NCBI RefSeq assembly: GCF_018389385.1
Contig: NZ_CP062698.1
Coordinates: forward strand, 2,235,501 to 2,299,500
Direction: 5' to 3'
DNA length: 64,000 nt
Origin: Anthocerotibacter panamensis C109
GTDB lineage: Bacteria; Cyanobacteriota; Cyanobacteriia; Gloeobacterales; Anthocerotibacteraceae
The notes beneath the pieces are model-generated. The model did not search any database, was not told where the DNA came from, and saw only the letters and a list, made by a program, of their open reading frames with translations. Made by a program: the position numbers and the translations under genes. Numbering within the stretch: position 1 is the stretch's first letter; the number at the start of each line of letters is the position of its first letter. Below, one piece after another: positions 8,731 through 16,583 of this stretch.

Positions 8731-10737
8731 TCAATGTATGACGTCGCTGCGTAAGCTATTAGATTCCTGAAATGAAAAATAGCCGGATTCAACAGTCGTT
8801 TGACCATCATTGTGGATAAGGATATATTCTCTAGCGATAGACTTTTGTTCTCGAAAATATTCGATTTCTTTTGCTCCAATCTCAACATCAGTAGACAGTA
8901 GGATTACTTGATAACTTGCTTTTGGGAAATAACGTTCTAACAAATTTTTGCGATGGGATGAATCTAGGCGACCTAATGGTGTATCAATTACAACAGGTAG
9001 GGTTCGCCCTGAGATAGTTGCTAGCCCCCACAAAGTAGCAATAGCAAGAATCTGCTTTTCCCCAGCCGAAAGACTACTTTTTGAGATCAATTCATTTCTA
9101 TCATCATAGAGAGAAAGTCTATATCGCTCAGCATCAATCTCAATATAGCTGATTAAGTGGATTTTCCTGAGTAGATGATTAAAGTATTTTGCTATAGTTT
9201 CCTCAAGACTATTAAGCTTTTGGGCTTGCAAGCGTTCACGAAAAATCTGGAGGGTTTCTTTTATTCTGATTGCTGTGGTTAACACATATTCTTCTTCATT
9301 TCTTTCTGTGATTACCTCACTATAGTTTATTAATTCAAGATTTATACTTGAAATAATTTTTTCTAGCTCAGCATAGCGTTCTTTTGTTGTCTCGTAAGCA
9401 TGGCTAGCATCATCAATTAAATCTTCTGCTTCCTTGACTGCATCAGTTAACTTTTTGTAGGCTTCAGGAGATGCTGCCATAGCTATTCCTTTCTCCGTAT
9501 GGGCTAAATCTTCTTTCTGTGATTCAAGTAAAGAAAGTTGTTTCTGAGTTGCAGAAATACCAGCTAAGAGAGGTTCGCTTAGTAGCTGCGATAGCCGCAT
9601 CAAAGTATCTTCCTCGGCATATAGCCAAGCCTGATAAGAGTCAAGCTCCCGATCGAACTCTTGATTTTTTAACTTGAGAAAATCTTGAATCTTTCCTAAG
9701 CGCTCAGGAATGGCTTGACCAATAAAATCTAAGAGTTCTTGGTCCCGCTTGATCAAGATTTCTTTGGCTATTTTAAGTTGTTGACGATATAATTCTTCTT
9801 TGCCTTGGTTTAAGGCTTCTTTAAGTAGTTCTTGAATCATAGTAAGAGGTAAAATACCTGATGCTTGTTCCTCTAAAATATCACGTACTTTATCTATATT
9901 TTCATTTATTTCGTAGGCTTTTTTCTCAAGCTTGTGGCGATCTTTAGCAAGTTTCCCTCCTTCGGAGATAAATCTATCGAAGGCTATGCGTTCTTGTCCT
10001 TTAGATGCGACCAATATTTTCTCCTGAGCTTTTAACTCTTGATCAGCATCAGCTAACTCTTTTTGATAGCGTAATAGTTTTTCTTCGATTGCTTTGAGGG
10101 CTAACTCCTCTCTAGAATTGGAAAGAGATCTTCGTCTTCTACTTTTAACAACTTCTAGATCTTGATACAGTTTGTCCACTAACTCTAATCCTAAAAGATT
10201 ATGTATGGCAGCAATTATAGTTTCTGATGGGTCTAGCTCTTCAGCTAGGTCTTTAACTTGTTCTCCATCAAACAGAAAAAAATTGGATATGCCTATTGGG
10301 AACCATTTCTCAATGAGGTCTCCCCACTCTTGAATAACTTTTGTGTTTAGCCAATTATCGACATAAGCCTCAAAGGTATCACGCTTGTTTTTAGGATTTT
10401 TCTGCCATCTGCGAAGAATTCTAAATTCAGTAGGATTATTATCGTAGATAGCGCTAAAAACTAGCTCAATTTGAGTTTCTTCTCCAGGAGGAGTACTGCG
10501 ATTTACAAGCTGAGTAAGGAAATCGCTATAGCTAAGTTTCCCTCGGGTAGTACATTGTGCTTGAGAGCCATATAGCACAAGACGTAGAGCATCCATCAGG
10601 GTAGTTTTGCCTTCTCCATTCATACCTCCAATGAGCACGATAGGGTATTCAACCCCGTCCTGTTCAGGGCTGAGGTTAAGAATTTGACGGCCCTTGTAAG
10701 GACCAAAGTTCTGTAATACTAGCTCTCGAAAAATCAA
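8731..10737 (-). CDS. dndD: DNA sulfur modification ATPase DndD
   Basis: An SMC/Rad50-like ATPase of the DNA phosphorothioation machinery. Walker A is GGMNGEGKTTLMDALRL near the N-terminus. A long coiled-coil arm fills the middle. The ABC signature SLSAGEKQILAIATLWGLA and Walker B LPVVIDTPLGRLDSSHR lie near the C-terminus. The motif LFDGEQVKDLAEELDPSE is typical of DndD. A strong ribosome-binding site AAGGAGG lies only 2 bases before an in-frame GTG (10743) but 8 bases before TTG 10737, so TTG is the more likely start (protein beginning MIFRELVLQNFGPY). It sits between dndC and dndE in one operon. Confidence 0.92.
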   Translation of the reverse strand: MIFRELVLQNFGPYKGRQILNLSPEQDGVEYPIVLIGGMNGEGKTTLMDALRLVLYGSQAQCTTRGKLSYSDFLTQLVNRSTPPGEETQIELVFSAIYDNNPTEFRILRRWQKNPKNKRDTFEAYVDNWLNTKVIQEWGDLIEKWFPIGISNFFLFDGEQVKDLAEELDPSETIIAAIHNLLGLELVDKLYQDLEVVKSRRRRSLSNSREELALKAIEEKLLRYQKELADADQELKAQEKILVASKGQERIAFDRFISEGGKLAKDRHKLEKKAYEINENIDKVRDILEEQASGILPLTMIQELLKEALNQGKEELYRQQLKIAKEILIKRDQELLDFIGQAIPERLGKIQDFLKLKNQEFDRELDSYQAWLYAEEDTLMRLSQLLSEPLLAGISATQKQLSLLESQKEDLAHTEKGIAMAASPEAYKKLTDAVKEAEDLIDDASHAYETTKERYAELEKIISSINLELINYSEVITERNEEEYVLTTAIRIKETLQIFRERLQAQKLNSLEETIAKYFNHLLRKIHLISYIEIDAERYRLSLYDDRNELISKSSLSAGEKQILAIATLWGLATISGRTLPVVIDTPLGRLDSSHRKNLLERYFPKASYQVILLSTDVEIGAKEIEYFREQKSIAREYILIHNDGQTTVESGYFSFQESNSLRSDVIH

Positions 10738-10771
10738 GAGCACGACCTCCTTGAGTGATGAGCGCAGGCAA

Positions 10772-12352
10772 TTATATCAGCTTTTTAACCGTCTCTACAT
10801 CTCCTTCTAAGGCGGCTTTCTTCAATTCCCACTTTTGGTGTGCATGGCTGATAGCTTCATCTTTAGATCGTCCATGGGTTTCAAGGCATTTCTCTAGAGC
10901 ATCATAGACTTTATTTCGGCGGCTTGTGGTTAGAAATTGTCGCTCTGTGCCAAGAAGCTTAGCCAGCAGTTCAAAGTCTGTAGTATTGTTAGCACAAACT
11001 TCTTCTAAGACTTTCCATTCATCAGTTCCCAAAAGACTATCGTTTATGATCTGGCGGGGATCTTTAAAGATTTCTCCTGTGGTTTCTCGATAGATCTGGG
11101 GCAGGCTGTCATTGAATTCATGCTTTTCTTCCCGCCAAATGCGCCGGATCTCACTTAATTCTTCGGGAGAAATCAGGGTAATGTCTCGAACGTCGGATGG
11201 TCCTTGTTTACGGATCTGGGTCTGGGCGGATAGGACATCCCGGAGCCAGCGCTCCCGCCACTCTCGCAGGTAGGGACCAGGGATGGGTTCTACAACTTCT
11301 TCTCCGTCAACTTTGTGCTTGAAAAGTTGGACGTTACCATTCATTCGTCGAGAATCGCGACGATCCCAGTCATGCTTCTCATCCAGATTGTTGCGGATAT
11401 CCAGGAGAGGCTGCATCCATTCCTTTTCAATATCATTTTCGATCATGGCTTCCATGGACTTGTCCTGGTCTACCATCGTACAGACCCAGCAACCGAAACG
11501 GGAGCTACCACAACTGGGGGTGCTGGTATCGACGACGAGGGGGCATTCGTTGTCAGCACTGGCACTTTTGTACATGGTACGGAGGCTGCGGTTACTGACG
11601 CCCCAGGGATTGTGGTTTGTCATGAGGTAGGTCCAGACGGCTTGGTTACTCCAGGCTTCGATGGGGCTGTAGACCCAGGATCGGGGCAGACTGGCATTGG
11701 GGCTGAGGCGGTCTCGGACTCGGCCTTTTTCGAGTCGGGTCATGGTGGCGGAGCGTTTGGCGCTTTCGGCTTTGCGGGTACCCAGGACTAAAATGACCTC
11801 GCCGTGTGCGCGGACGACTTCGCGGATGAAGCGGTTGGAGGGGTGGATCTTAAGTCGCTCGGTGCACCAACGAAATTTGTTGCGGGGGGCGGGATAGCCT
11901 CGACCAATCAGGTTGACCCAAAAGGTGTCTTTGAGATCGGGGTGAAGGAGATGGGTTTGGAAGGGGAGTTTCTGGGCTTGGGCTGAGGTACGGATCAGTT
12001 CTAGGGAAGTGCGGACCCACTTGGCGACAATGGGGTTCTCTACCAGGGTATCAGTGGTGATGACGTGGACGGGCTTGGTGCGCTGTTCCACGGGCAGTTT
12101 CTCCAGGGCATACCAGACCAGTTGTAGGACGGCGGTGGAATCTTTACCGCCGGAGTATCCCACGACCCAAGGGGCTGAATCGGCACGGTAAAGCTCCAGG
12201 ATCTCAGCCATGAAAGTCTCTCTGTCCCTGGCTAGGCTGTCTACATCAAGACTGAGCGGGCTCGTCTCTGAGGAATCAGGCACGTCTCCTGGTAATGTGT
12301 CAGACCTATTCAGTAGCGCGAGCATTATTTTGCTTGTGAGCATAAGTAACAT
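10772..12352 (-). CDS. dndC: DNA phosphorothioation sulfurtransferase DndC
   Basis: A PAPS-reductase-like enzyme that activates the DNA backbone and transfers sulfur during phosphorothioation. The PP-loop VVGYSGGKDSTAVLQLVW lies at about residues 63-80. A cysteine cluster (DNECPLV, PSCGSSRFGCWVCTMVDQD) in the middle is the expected iron-sulfur ligand set. Length (526 residues) suits the family. The first ATG has no obvious ribosome-binding site; an internal ATG nine codons in is possible. It is the first gene of the modification operon, divergent from the small regulator at 12439. No cysteine desulfurase (DndA) is present, so sulfur must come from a desulfurase encoded elsewhere. Confidence 0.93.
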   Translation of the reverse strand: MLLMLTSKIMLALLNRSDTLPGDVPDSSETSPLSLDVDSLARDRETFMAEILELYRADSAPWVVGYSGGKDSTAVLQLVWYALEKLPVEQRTKPVHVITTDTLVENPIVAKWVRTSLELIRTSAQAQKLPFQTHLLHPDLKDTFWVNLIGRGYPAPRNKFRWCTERLKIHPSNRFIREVVRAHGEVILVLGTRKAESAKRSATMTRLEKGRVRDRLSPNASLPRSWVYSPIEAWSNQAVWTYLMTNHNPWGVSNRSLRTMYKSASADNECPLVVDTSTPSCGSSRFGCWVCTMVDQDKSMEAMIENDIEKEWMQPLLDIRNNLDEKHDWDRRDSRRMNGNVQLFKHKVDGEEVVEPIPGPYLREWRERWLRDVLSAQTQIRKQGPSDVRDITLISPEELSEIRRIWREEKHEFNDSLPQIYRETTGEIFKDPRQIINDSLLGTDEWKVLEEVCANNTTDFELLAKLLGTERQFLTTSRRNKVYDALEKCLETHGRSKDEAISHAHQKWELKKAALEGDVETVKKLI

Positions 12353-12412
12353 AGTCCAGCCAGTCTACAAAATTCTATCTCAACGTAGTCCACCTGGCAT
12401 ACATTTACGTTC

Positions 12413-12429
12413 CTCCCATCCTTTGGGAG
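12413..12429 (+). promoter_or_regulatory. Hairpin covering the ribosome-binding site of the Dnd-locus regulator
   Basis: The inverted repeat CTCCCA-TCCTT-TGGGAG lies in the dndC/regulator intergenic region. The right arm contains GGGAG, the likely ribosome-binding site for the ATG at 12439 (9 bases away). It could act as a translation-limiting hairpin in RNA or as an operator for the adjacent Xre protein; both roles are inference. Confidence 0.4.
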
Positions 12430-12438
12430 TATCAAGGC

Positions 12439-12678
12439 ATGGGAAAAGCAGGAAAGGCACTCAAGCAAGTCTTGGAAGCCCGTAGCATCAGTCAGAATAA
12501 ATTGGCTACGACCCTGGGAGTCGGGCGTTCCAACGTTTATCGATGGGTTAATGAACTACGAGATCCTACGGCTGAAACCGTAACCAACATTGTGAGTGCC
12601 CTCCAAGAAATAAATCCTACAGCAGCAGATGATTTTATTAAGTTGTATCTAGGTGAGCCTCAACAAAAAAGAGACTGA
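12439..12678 (+). CDS. Xre-type helix-turn-helix regulator
   Basis: A 79-residue protein almost entirely a Cro/CI-type helix-turn-helix: KALKQVLEARSISQNKLATT, then GVGRSNVYRWVNELRDP, then a helix VTNIVSALQEI. The short tail carries no second domain. It is the only plus-strand gene in the Dnd island. It is divergent from dndC and convergent with the HNH nuclease gene, so it lies exactly between the modification and restriction operons and is the natural candidate for controlling either. No inducer-binding domain is visible. The start is the ATG after the hairpin-embedded GGGAG. Confidence 0.82.
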   Translation: MGKAGKALKQVLEARSISQNKLATTLGVGRSNVYRWVNELRDPTAETVTNIVSALQEINPTAADDFIKLYLGEPQQKRD

Positions 12679-12693
12679 CTGCGATTTTGACAA

Positions 12694-13659
12694 TCAGTAC
12701 AGTAGCAATCGCTCGCCTTGGTTAAAAATATTTTCTCGATGCCAACTTAGCGCATCAATATCTGGGAGAAATTGGCTATTCTGTGGGAGAAAGATTAGCT
12801 CTCCTTCAAAATCACACATTAATCTTGAATTTGGGGAATCTTCCCATATATTGGCAGAAACTTTTATTGTATAGTTGTCTTCAATAGCAAACCAACCTTG
12901 ATCAAAAGCCCAGTGATGATTTTTACATAATGATATTCCGTTGCTAAAACGGTTATCAAAAAATCTTGAGAATGGCTTGATATGAGCACCGTCTACAATG
13001 TTTTGGCTGAGATTAATAACACGCAGCTTGCAAAAAACACATCTATAGTCATACAAAGAAATAACAGTCCTGCGAAAACCAGCATCACGCACGATAGATA
13101 TTTCCTCGTCTACTGCTTCCTTAATATCATAAATAACTCCGCCACGCTCTCGCAGGCGATCCTGAAATTCCTGAAATGAATTGATCTGTAATAGTTCTTC
13201 AATTTCTGCTGTCTTGCGAGGAAACCAGCGGGTAACAATTGCATCGGTCAAACTGTTTCTAGCAATCTGATCTTGTAGTAGTATGAATAACTTATTGTCT
13301 AAATAAGCATACTGAATATGCTCCCTAAGTTTCTTTAACGTGTTCAGCCGTTCAGTAATAATCTCATGATTAGGCCGGGGTTTGAGATGCCAAAATCCTT
13401 CACTTTTCATGAAATAAAAAGGTTGTGCCAGATCAGCTTGAAATTTAATTTCACTGAGGCAGTTTTTATATTTTAGATAAGTAGCAATCAGCTCAGGAGA
13501 AATAGGAATTTGATTGTTTACAATAATACCCTGACCAATAAGCTCGATTACAGATAGTAACAAGACAGGCTTATAAGGTGCTGATCCTCTTGATAAATCT
13601 ACTTTTAACTTGGAAAATTTATCTAAATAAAAATTCAAATTCTTCTCTACTTGTTTCAT
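12694..13659 (-). CDS. HNH endonuclease with probable sulfur-binding N-terminal domain
   Basis: A 321-residue nuclease. The C-terminal half has an HNH fold: the zinc knuckle CVFC, then DGAHIKPFSRF, then NGISLCKNHHWAFDQGWFAI, supplying the His-Asn-His metal site. The N-terminal motif GSAPYKPVLLLSVIELI (about 25-41) matches the helix seen in phosphorothioate-binding (SBD) HNH enzymes of the ScoMcrA/SprMcrA type. By family knowledge these cut near sulfur-modified DNA. If this copy does so beside a Dnd modification operon, some control of self-cleavage would be needed. Alternatively it is an ordinary HNH restriction enzyme. GAGGA precedes the ATG. It is the last gene of the second island operon, 14 bases after the Uma2 gene. 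Confidence 0.8.
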   Translation of the reverse strand: MKQVEKNLNFYLDKFSKLKVDLSRGSAPYKPVLLLSVIELIGQGIIVNNQIPISPELIATYLKYKNCLSEIKFQADLAQPFYFMKSEGFWHLKPRPNHEIITERLNTLKKLREHIQYAYLDNKLFILLQDQIARNSLTDAIVTRWFPRKTAEIEELLQINSFQEFQDRLRERGGVIYDIKEAVDEEISIVRDAGFRRTVISLYDYRCVFCKLRVINLSQNIVDGAHIKPFSRFFDNRFSNGISLCKNHHWAFDQGWFAIEDNYTIKVSANIWEDSPNSRLMCDFEGELIFLPQNSQFLPDIDALSWHRENIFNQGERLLLY

Positions 13660-13673
13660 AAATCCTCACTCCC

Positions 13674-14321
13674 TCACACAAAAAGTTCCATCAACCACTG
13701 ACCAATTGCTGCATCATCCTCCTGCCATCCCCGCCGCAACGCTTCCTCAACCGTAGCCATAGCCAACCCGGATAATACCTCAGACACTTCAATCCGCCCA
13801 CTACGCCCCTCCGCTACTGAGAAGGCAAAAACCTCCGCGACTGCCACATCCACCGCCCAATATTCACGCACCCCCAACCGCTCATACAACACCCGCTTAC
13901 GCCCCAAGTCATCATTGATCGAAGAAGCACCAATCTCGATAATTAAAGAAGGTGCTCCCACAAGATCCACATCTATGGGAGAATTACCACGCGGTAGAAC
14001 TTTGAAATCATCCCCAATATAAAAGGCGCAATCCGGCTGACATTCTTGAAGCCCTTCTCTCCGAAAACTAGTATTCAAAAACTGTTGTACCCGAATCTTT
14101 TTCAAAGTCGTAAAGAGCGTAAGAATTATCGAAAGTAGAGCATTATCATGACCATGAGACGAACCTAGCGCCGCCATTTCAATCCTCATGTGACCAAGAT
14201 CGTAATAACTCCGACCCTGAAGATAAACAGGGTTATAGGCAACGCGCAGAAACTCTTCCCAGGTTGCTCGCACCCAAGTATCCGTTTCAATTTTGGTTAC
14301 AGTACTCAGGTTAGCTACCAT
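13674..14321 (-). CDS. Uma2-family (DUF820) PD-(D/E)XK endonuclease-like protein
   Basis: A 215-residue protein of the large cyanobacterial Uma2 family. The core shows QPDCAFYIGDD, PSLIIEIGASS and RKRVLYERLGVREYWAVD, equivalent to the PD-(D/E)XK nuclease strands, although the second catalytic acid/lysine pair (EIGASS rather than EVxS) is variant. Uma2 proteins are abundant in cyanobacteria and their biological role is unresolved. The start overlaps the end of the Rad50-like gene by 11 bases and has a strong GGAGGTGAG ribosome-binding site, so it belongs to the operon. It may be a passenger rather than a functional component of the island. Confidence 0.82.
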   Translation of the reverse strand: MVANLSTVTKIETDTWVRATWEEFLRVAYNPVYLQGRSYYDLGHMRIEMAALGSSHGHDNALLSIILTLFTTLKKIRVQQFLNTSFRREGLQECQPDCAFYIGDDFKVLPRGNSPIDVDLVGAPSLIIEIGASSINDDLGRKRVLYERLGVREYWAVDVAVAEVFAFSVAEGRSGRIEVSEVLSGLAMATVEEALRRGWQEDDAAIGQWLMELFV

Positions 14322-16377
14322 AGCTCACCTCCGAAATCTCAGTGTATTCAAACTCACTGGGACTTGGCCTTACGAGGGCATACTCTCTCCCCCTTCTTAC
14401 CAAGATATCACGCTCACAATCAGGCTTAGGAGAATAGTAAGTGAGAACATACTCTCTACCAATCCGCTCAGCCATTTCCTCTTCCACTTCTCCTCGCCAC
14501 TGCGTCTTAGTCACCAACGCTATCAACTGATTTGCCAAAAGAGGAATAGACCGAGAAACTTGCCGACGATAAACCTCATCCAAACTACCAAAAGGTGAAT
14601 CCATTACAATAGGAAATGTACTGCCTTCAAGACCGAGCAAAGTATTCCGCTTACTCCATTCCCGAACACGCTCAATGATGCTACCAATAAACGCTAAACT
14701 CAAAATCTGGTTCTCTCCGGTAGAAGCAGCAACCTGGATCTCTTGCCCATCAATAGACTCTATCAACGACAACTCATAGTTCTCGCTAATCCTGGGAATA
14801 TAAGGCTTAAAAGAAATCTGGCTAAACAATTTCTGTACTTGCTCTTCCAATTGCAGACGAAATTGTTGATCCACCAAAGAACGAACCTGCTTGAGCCGAT
14901 TGATAGCATCGAGCGTCACTTCGATCCGCCTTTGAGTAAGAAGTTGCTTCCCTTCGTTCATTTGATGACGAGACACCTGTTTATCTAAATCTTCGATCTT
15001 ACGGTCAAGTATTTTAATTCGCTCTTCAATTGTTCCCTGCTCACGAGCGATTTCTTCAATTTTAGACTCGATCTTGTCCAGCCGATTTTGGATATCACGG
15101 ATATTCTCTCGGGGGTTCTGGCGCAGTTGGTCATCAATATCCTCAAGCTGATTCTCTAGGCGGGAGAGTAGCATTCTAGATTGACTGATGTTGAGCTGTT
15201 CTCGATCCACCTCACGCCAAAACTCAGGAACTCGCTTATCCAGTTCATCTACCTGAGCACCCATACGGATCGCCGTTTCTTCAACATCATCTAAACCCGC
15301 TTTCTCCATCCAAGCCGTAACACATTGATAAGCATGAGAGCCATCCAACAAGGGAGCTTCACAGATACAGCGATGATTATTCAGGAGATCACGGACAAAC
15401 TGACGCTTAATTCCAACAGGCAGCTCACCTTTAGCCCGTAAATTTTCTACTAAGGCGCGAAATTCTTGAGTAGCATCAGCTAAAAATACTGTATAACCTC
15501 GAGTGGAGATAAGTTGTCCAAGTTTCTCCCTACTCTGTTTGTAGCGATCTTCGGCAGTACGAGCTTGCTCTTCTAGGTCATCTCGCTTGCGCTGCAACTC
15601 GACCACATCTTCTAATTCCCGTAACAAATCACGAGTCCGGTTTTTGAGCAGTTGCTGATTATCCAGTTCATCCACTAAAAATTCTTGACGCTCAAGACAC
15701 TCACTACGTTCCTGTTCAAGTTCCTCTTTTTCTAAAAGGAGGCGTTGAGTTTCGGGATCACCAATGGCTTGGAGGTTTCGTTCCAGCGTCTTTCGGGCTT
15801 CACCCAAATGCCTAACGGAGCGGTCAATTACCTCAACCCGAAGCAATTTTTTAGTAGCCTCGGCAATTTCAGCCTTTTTATCCGGTCGTACAATTTGTTC
15901 AATACGCTCTCCATCAAAGAAAAAGTATTGATGAAGACTGAGCGGCAAAATTCGCCCAATCACGTCTCTAGATTGTTGAGAATAATCTTCCCAGCGCCCT
16001 GCTCCATCACCAACTTGGAGTAAAAGGTCACTTCGGCTAGGCGTCGCCCCCTCCCCCTTAAATAAATGGCATTGACGGCGGGCACGGTAGCGTCTGTTAT
16101 CATGTTCAAAACTAATATCCACTGAACAGTCCACCTTGTCTCCTGACTTAGCCTCTGCCACAGCCCTTTGGTTGACCAAATTTCCCGGTGAGGCAAAGGC
16201 TTTGGTAAAGCTTTCGTACAACACCCAGGTAAAGGCATTTAGCAGCCCAGTTTTCCCGGAGCCATTATTCCCAAAAATAATCGTGGTATTCCGTTCCTCC
16301 CCTGTTGCGAGGAAAATTTCGGGAGTCTTACCATAAAACTGCCGAAAGTTATAGAGCTTGATGGAAATCAGTTTCAC
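14311..16377 (-). CDS. Rad50/DndD-like coiled-coil ATPase of the phosphorothioation island
   Basis: A 688-residue SMC-like ATPase distinct from the DndD at 8.7-10.7 kb. Walker A is FGNNGSGKTGLLNAFTWVLY (about 34-53). The DndD-like motif FFFDGERIEQIV comes next, followed by a long coiled coil with a central Cys-x-Cys (RCICEAPL, about residue 335) that resembles a zinc-hook. The signature is ASTGENQILSLAF and Walker B is FPIVMDSPFGSLDEVYRR. It likely acts on DNA ends or as a gated activator of a nuclease. The GTG start overlaps the stop of the 69-residue gene by 4 bases (GTGA), implying coupled translation with it and with the helicase upstream. Confidence 0.85.
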   Translation of the reverse strand: MKLISIKLYNFRQFYGKTPEIFLATGEERNTTIIFGNNGSGKTGLLNAFTWVLYESFTKAFASPGNLVNQRAVAEAKSGDKVDCSVDISFEHDNRRYRARRQCHLFKGEGATPSRSDLLLQVGDGAGRWEDYSQQSRDVIGRILPLSLHQYFFFDGERIEQIVRPDKKAEIAEATKKLLRVEVIDRSVRHLGEARKTLERNLQAIGDPETQRLLLEKEELEQERSECLERQEFLVDELDNQQLLKNRTRDLLRELEDVVELQRKRDDLEEQARTAEDRYKQSREKLGQLISTRGYTVFLADATQEFRALVENLRAKGELPVGIKRQFVRDLLNNHRCICEAPLLDGSHAYQCVTAWMEKAGLDDVEETAIRMGAQVDELDKRVPEFWREVDREQLNISQSRMLLSRLENQLEDIDDQLRQNPRENIRDIQNRLDKIESKIEEIAREQGTIEERIKILDRKIEDLDKQVSRHQMNEGKQLLTQRRIEVTLDAINRLKQVRSLVDQQFRLQLEEQVQKLFSQISFKPYIPRISENYELSLIESIDGQEIQVAASTGENQILSLAFIGSIIERVREWSKRNTLLGLEGSTFPIVMDSPFGSLDEVYRRQVSRSIPLLANQLIALVTKTQWRGEVEEEMAERIGREYVLTYYSPKPDCERDILVRRGREYALVRPSPSEFEYTEISEVSYGS

Positions 16378-16583
16378 TTCACCACGTCCTTGATGTAGCC
16401 CAGAATATCCTCCATGAGTCGGGGGGCTTGATAGTCAATTTTCTCGCCCTCAGCTTTCAATACTCGGTCAATAAGCTGCCGTACTTCGGGAGGGGCGCTG
16501 GTGATTGGTTCCTGGACATCAGGCAGGCTGGATTCTCGTACCATAGCAGGCGCGCTCAAGACTTCTCTGAATTTTAACCGCAC
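16374..16583 (-). CDS. Small 69-residue protein bridging the helicase and Rad50-like genes
   Basis: Unrecognised protein. It has a disordered first half (EVLSAPAMVRESSLPDVQ) and a helical second half (PEVRQLIDRVLKAEG, then RLMEDILGYIKDVVK). No signal peptide or metal site is seen. Its GTG start overlaps the last base of the helicase stop (TAGTG), and its TGA overlaps the GTG of the Rad50-like gene. Such tight coupling suggests a subunit or adaptor made in fixed ratio with the two large proteins. No function can be assigned from sequence. Confidence 0.7.
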   Translation of the reverse strand: MRLKFREVLSAPAMVRESSLPDVQEPITSAPPEVRQLIDRVLKAEGEKIDYQAPRLMEDILGYIKDVVK

